Shown: in pieces, positions 30,493-32,349 of the stretch | Numbering within the stretch: position 1 is the first letter of the stretch | How the letters are laid out: each line of letters begins with the position of its first letter | NCBI GenBank assembly: GCA_016207925.1 | Contig: JACQZB010000014.1 | Coordinates: forward strand, 2,345 to 34,693 | DNA length: 32,349 nucleotides | Source: Nitrospinota bacterium | GTDB taxonomy: Bacteria; Nitrospinota_A; UBA7883 | Direction of reading: 5' to 3' | The notes under the pieces: generated by a model | Told to the model about the DNA's origin: nothing | Seen by the model: the letters and a program-made list of their open reading frames with translations, nothing else | The model's database searches: none | Made by a program: the position numbers and the translations under genes

Positions 30493-32349
30493 ATGATTCG
30501 CCCCGAATTCATCGTCGAGCGGTTGCGCCGGTACATGCCGGACGCGGATATGGAAATGGTGTGGCGGGCCTATGCCTTCGCCGCCCGCTGCCACCGCGGG
30601 CAAAAGCGCGTTTCCGGCGAACCGTACTTGAGCCACCCCCTCGAAGTCGCCAACATCCTCACCGAAATGAAGCTGGGCCATGTCTCCGTGGCGACCGGCC
30701 TTCTGCACGACACGGTGGAGGATGGCGACACCACCATGAACGAGATCGTCTCCCTGTTCGGCGCGGAGGTGGCGTCGCTGGTGGATGGGGTGACCAAAAT
30801 CTCCCTGCTCCAATTCTCCACCCGCGAGGAGCAGCAGGCGGAGAACATGCGCAAGATGATCCTGGCCATGAGCAAGGACATCCGCGTGATCCTCATCAAG
30901 CTGGCCGACCGTGTGCACAACATGCGCACGCTGGGCTTTCTCAAGCCCGAAAAGCAGCGCCGCGTGGCGCGGGAAACCATGGATCTGTACGCGCCGCTGG
31001 CCAACCGCCTGGGCATCGGCTGGATCAAGACAGAACTGGAAAACAGCGCGTTTTTGTACCTGCACCCCCATGAATACGCCGACATCAAAACACGGGTGGA
31101 ACGCGCCGCGGGGGAGCGGGAGGAGTACATCGGCAAGATCATGGCCGAGGTCCGCGCCCGGCTGGAGACCGAGGGCCTCAAGGGCGTGGAGGTCATGGGC
31201 CGGCCCAAGCACTACTACTCCATTTTCGCCAAGATGCGCCGGCAAAAGATCAGCTTTGACGAGGTGTTCGACCTGATGGGGGTGCGGGTCATCACCAACA
31301 CCAAGCCGGAATGCTACGCCGTGCTGGGGATGCTGCACAGCATGTACAAGCCCATCCCCGGCAAACTGGACGACTACATCGCGCTGCCCAAGGAGAACAT
31401 GTACCAAAGCCTGCACACCACCATCGTGGGGCAGCAGGGCAAGCCGGTGGAGTTCCAGATCCGCACCCACACCATGCACCTGATCAACGAGGAGGGCATC
31501 GCCGCCCACTGGCGGTACAAGGAAGGCGCCGCCAAGGAGGGCAAGCATGACGAGCAGATATTGTGGCTGCGCCGCCTGCTGGAATGGCAGAAGGACGTCA
31601 AGGATCCGCGCGAATTCCTCGAATACGTCAAGATAGACCTGTTCCCGGACGAGGTGTACGTCTTCACCCCCAACCAGGACGTCAAGGCGCTGCCCCAGGG
31701 CGGCACGCCCATTGACTTCGCTTACGCTATCCACACCGACGTGGGCAATCACTGCGTGGGCGCCAAGGTCAACGGCAAGCTGGCCTCCCTGCGCCACGAA
31801 TTGAAAAACGGCGACATCGTGGAGATCCTCACCAGCGCGCAGCAAAAGCCGCATCGTGACTGGCTCAAGTTCGTCAAAACCTCCAAGGCGCGCACCAAAA
31901 TCGCCTCCTTCATCCGCATGGAGGAAAAAAGCCGGGCCATGGAATTGGGCCGCGAGCTATTGGAAAAGGAACTGCTCAAGCTGGGCCTGAATCCGCAAGT
32001 GTACCTGGACGAAAAAAAGGCGCTGCCCACCGCGCAGGCCTCCGGCTACATGTCCACGGAGGGGCTGTACATCGCGCTTGGCGTGGGCAAGGCCAAGGCG
32101 GCGCACGCGGTGGCGCGGCTGGCCCCCAAGGAGGCCGCCGCCGCGCGCGACAAGGCCAGTTCGCTGGCCACCGCGCTCAAGAAACTTATCCTGCGCGCGC
32201 CCGCCGCCGTTCCGGGTACGGCGGTGCGGGTGCAAGGCGTGGACGACGTGCTCATCCGCATGGCCGGCTGCTGCAACCCCGTGCCCGGCGACGCCATCCT
32301 GGGCTTCATCTCGAGCGGGCGCGGGCTGATTATCCACACAGCCGACTGC
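30493..32349 (+). CDS. rel: Bifunctional (p)ppGpp synthetase/hydrolase Rel/SpoT, C-terminus cut by window edge
   Basis: 619 codons, no stop; the frame ends exactly at the last base. The hydrolase domain is complete with HDTVED (72-77) and upstream SHPLEVA. Synthetase domain: RPKHYYSIFAKM and FDLMGVRVIT, HTTIVGQQGKPVEFQIRT. TGS domain: DLFPDEVYVFTPNQDVKALPQG to HELKNGDIVEILTS. Helical region follows, then the zinc-finger/RIS domain with MAGCCNPVPGD and GRGLIIHTADC. The C-terminal ACT domain is beyond the window. Both active sites are intact, so it should make and break (p)ppGpp and be the main stringent-response enzyme. An extended -10 promoter lies 30 bases upstream. Confidence 0.95.
   Translation, partial: MIRPEFIVERLRRYMPDADMEMVWRAYAFAARCHRGQKRVSGEPYLSHPLEVANILTEMKLGHVSVATGLLHDTVEDGDTTMNEIVSLFGAEVASLVDGVTKISLLQFSTREEQQAENMRKMILAMSKDIRVILIKLADRVHNMRTLGFLKPEKQRRVARETMDLYAPLANRLGIGWIKTELENSAFLYLHPHEYADIKTRVERAAGEREEYIGKIMAEVRARLETEGLKGVEVMGRPKHYYSIFAKMRRQKISFDEVFDLMGVRVITNTKPECYAVLGMLHSMYKPIPGKLDDYIALPKENMYQSLHTTIVGQQGKPVEFQIRTHTMHLINEEGIAAHWRYKEGAAKEGKHDEQILWLRRLLEWQKDVKDPREFLEYVKIDLFPDEVYVFTPNQDVKALPQGGTPIDFAYAIHTDVGNHCVGAKVNGKLASLRHELKNGDIVEILTSAQQKPHRDWLKFVKTSKARTKIASFIRMEEKSRAMELGRELLEKELLKLGLNPQVYLDEKKALPTAQASGYMSTEGLYIALGVGKAKAAHAVARLAPKEAAAARDKASSLATALKKLILRAPAAVPGTAVRVQGVDDVLIRMAGCCNPVPGDAILGFISSGRGLIIHTADC

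Noticed and set aside
1-32349. CRISPR arrays, transposases, att sites, prophage genes
   Set aside because: No repeat-spacer pattern, transposase frame or integrase was seen on either strand.

Overview
This window is a GC-rich, gene-dense bacterial chromosome segment. The gene content is that of a Gram-negative, deep-branching lineage: MglA/MglB polarity proteins, DUF4388, a Tat translocase, c-di-GMP and sigma-54 signalling, and a bifunctional Rel/SpoT. The Mgl, roadblock and DUF4388 set resembles what is known from Deltaproteobacteria-like groups (Myxococcota, Desulfobacterota, Nitrospinota-like), but I cannot assign a phylum from sequence alone. Both window edges cut through genes.

Layout. 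At 1-2518 (minus strand) lie a Ser/Thr kinase fused to a cyclic-nucleotide-binding domain, TatA, a small CxxC protein, and the N-terminal part of an MptE/Maf-like glycosyltransferase. Divergent from the kinase, 2729-8757 (plus) is a compact operon-like row: a TPR-roadblock protein, a roadblock protein, an MglA GTPase fused to a SurA-N-like chaperone domain, an MglB-like roadblock protein, a TPR membrane protein (frameshifted here) and a DUF4388/pseudopilin-like fusion. This looks like a dedicated polarity or motility switch and is the most novel part of the window. MogA and a YugP-like zinc peptidase follow (8772-10013). A DUF3365/PAS histidine kinase with a receiver (10379-12489) is broken by a deletion in its ATPase domain. 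A mercury resistance operon merR-merT-merA (12547-15110, minus) has a typical 19-bp-spacer MerR promoter.

Further on are a small coiled-coil membrane protein (frameshifted), a sigma-54 activator whose Walker A lysine is Asn, a CbpA-type DnaJ, an alpha/beta-hydrolase remnant, trpE, and a dksA-rpoZ-DUF1844 operon (21117-22233). A surface glycan or lipid locus (22316-27154, minus) encodes a GT2 enzyme, flippase, methyltransferase, GT4 enzyme and PLD-family enzyme. Then come an orphan OppD-type ATPase, a 7TMR-DISM diguanylate cyclase split by an in-frame TAA, tRNA-Gln(CTG), and a Rel/SpoT gene running off the right end.

A recurrent feature is damage: two one-base C-tract frameshifts, one nonsense codon, an out-of-frame deletion, an apparent in-frame deletion that removes a catalytic core, a 5'-truncated hydrolase and a Walker A substitution. 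Some of this may be sequencing or assembly error (both frameshifts sit in C runs), so these genes should be checked against reads before they are called pseudogenes.
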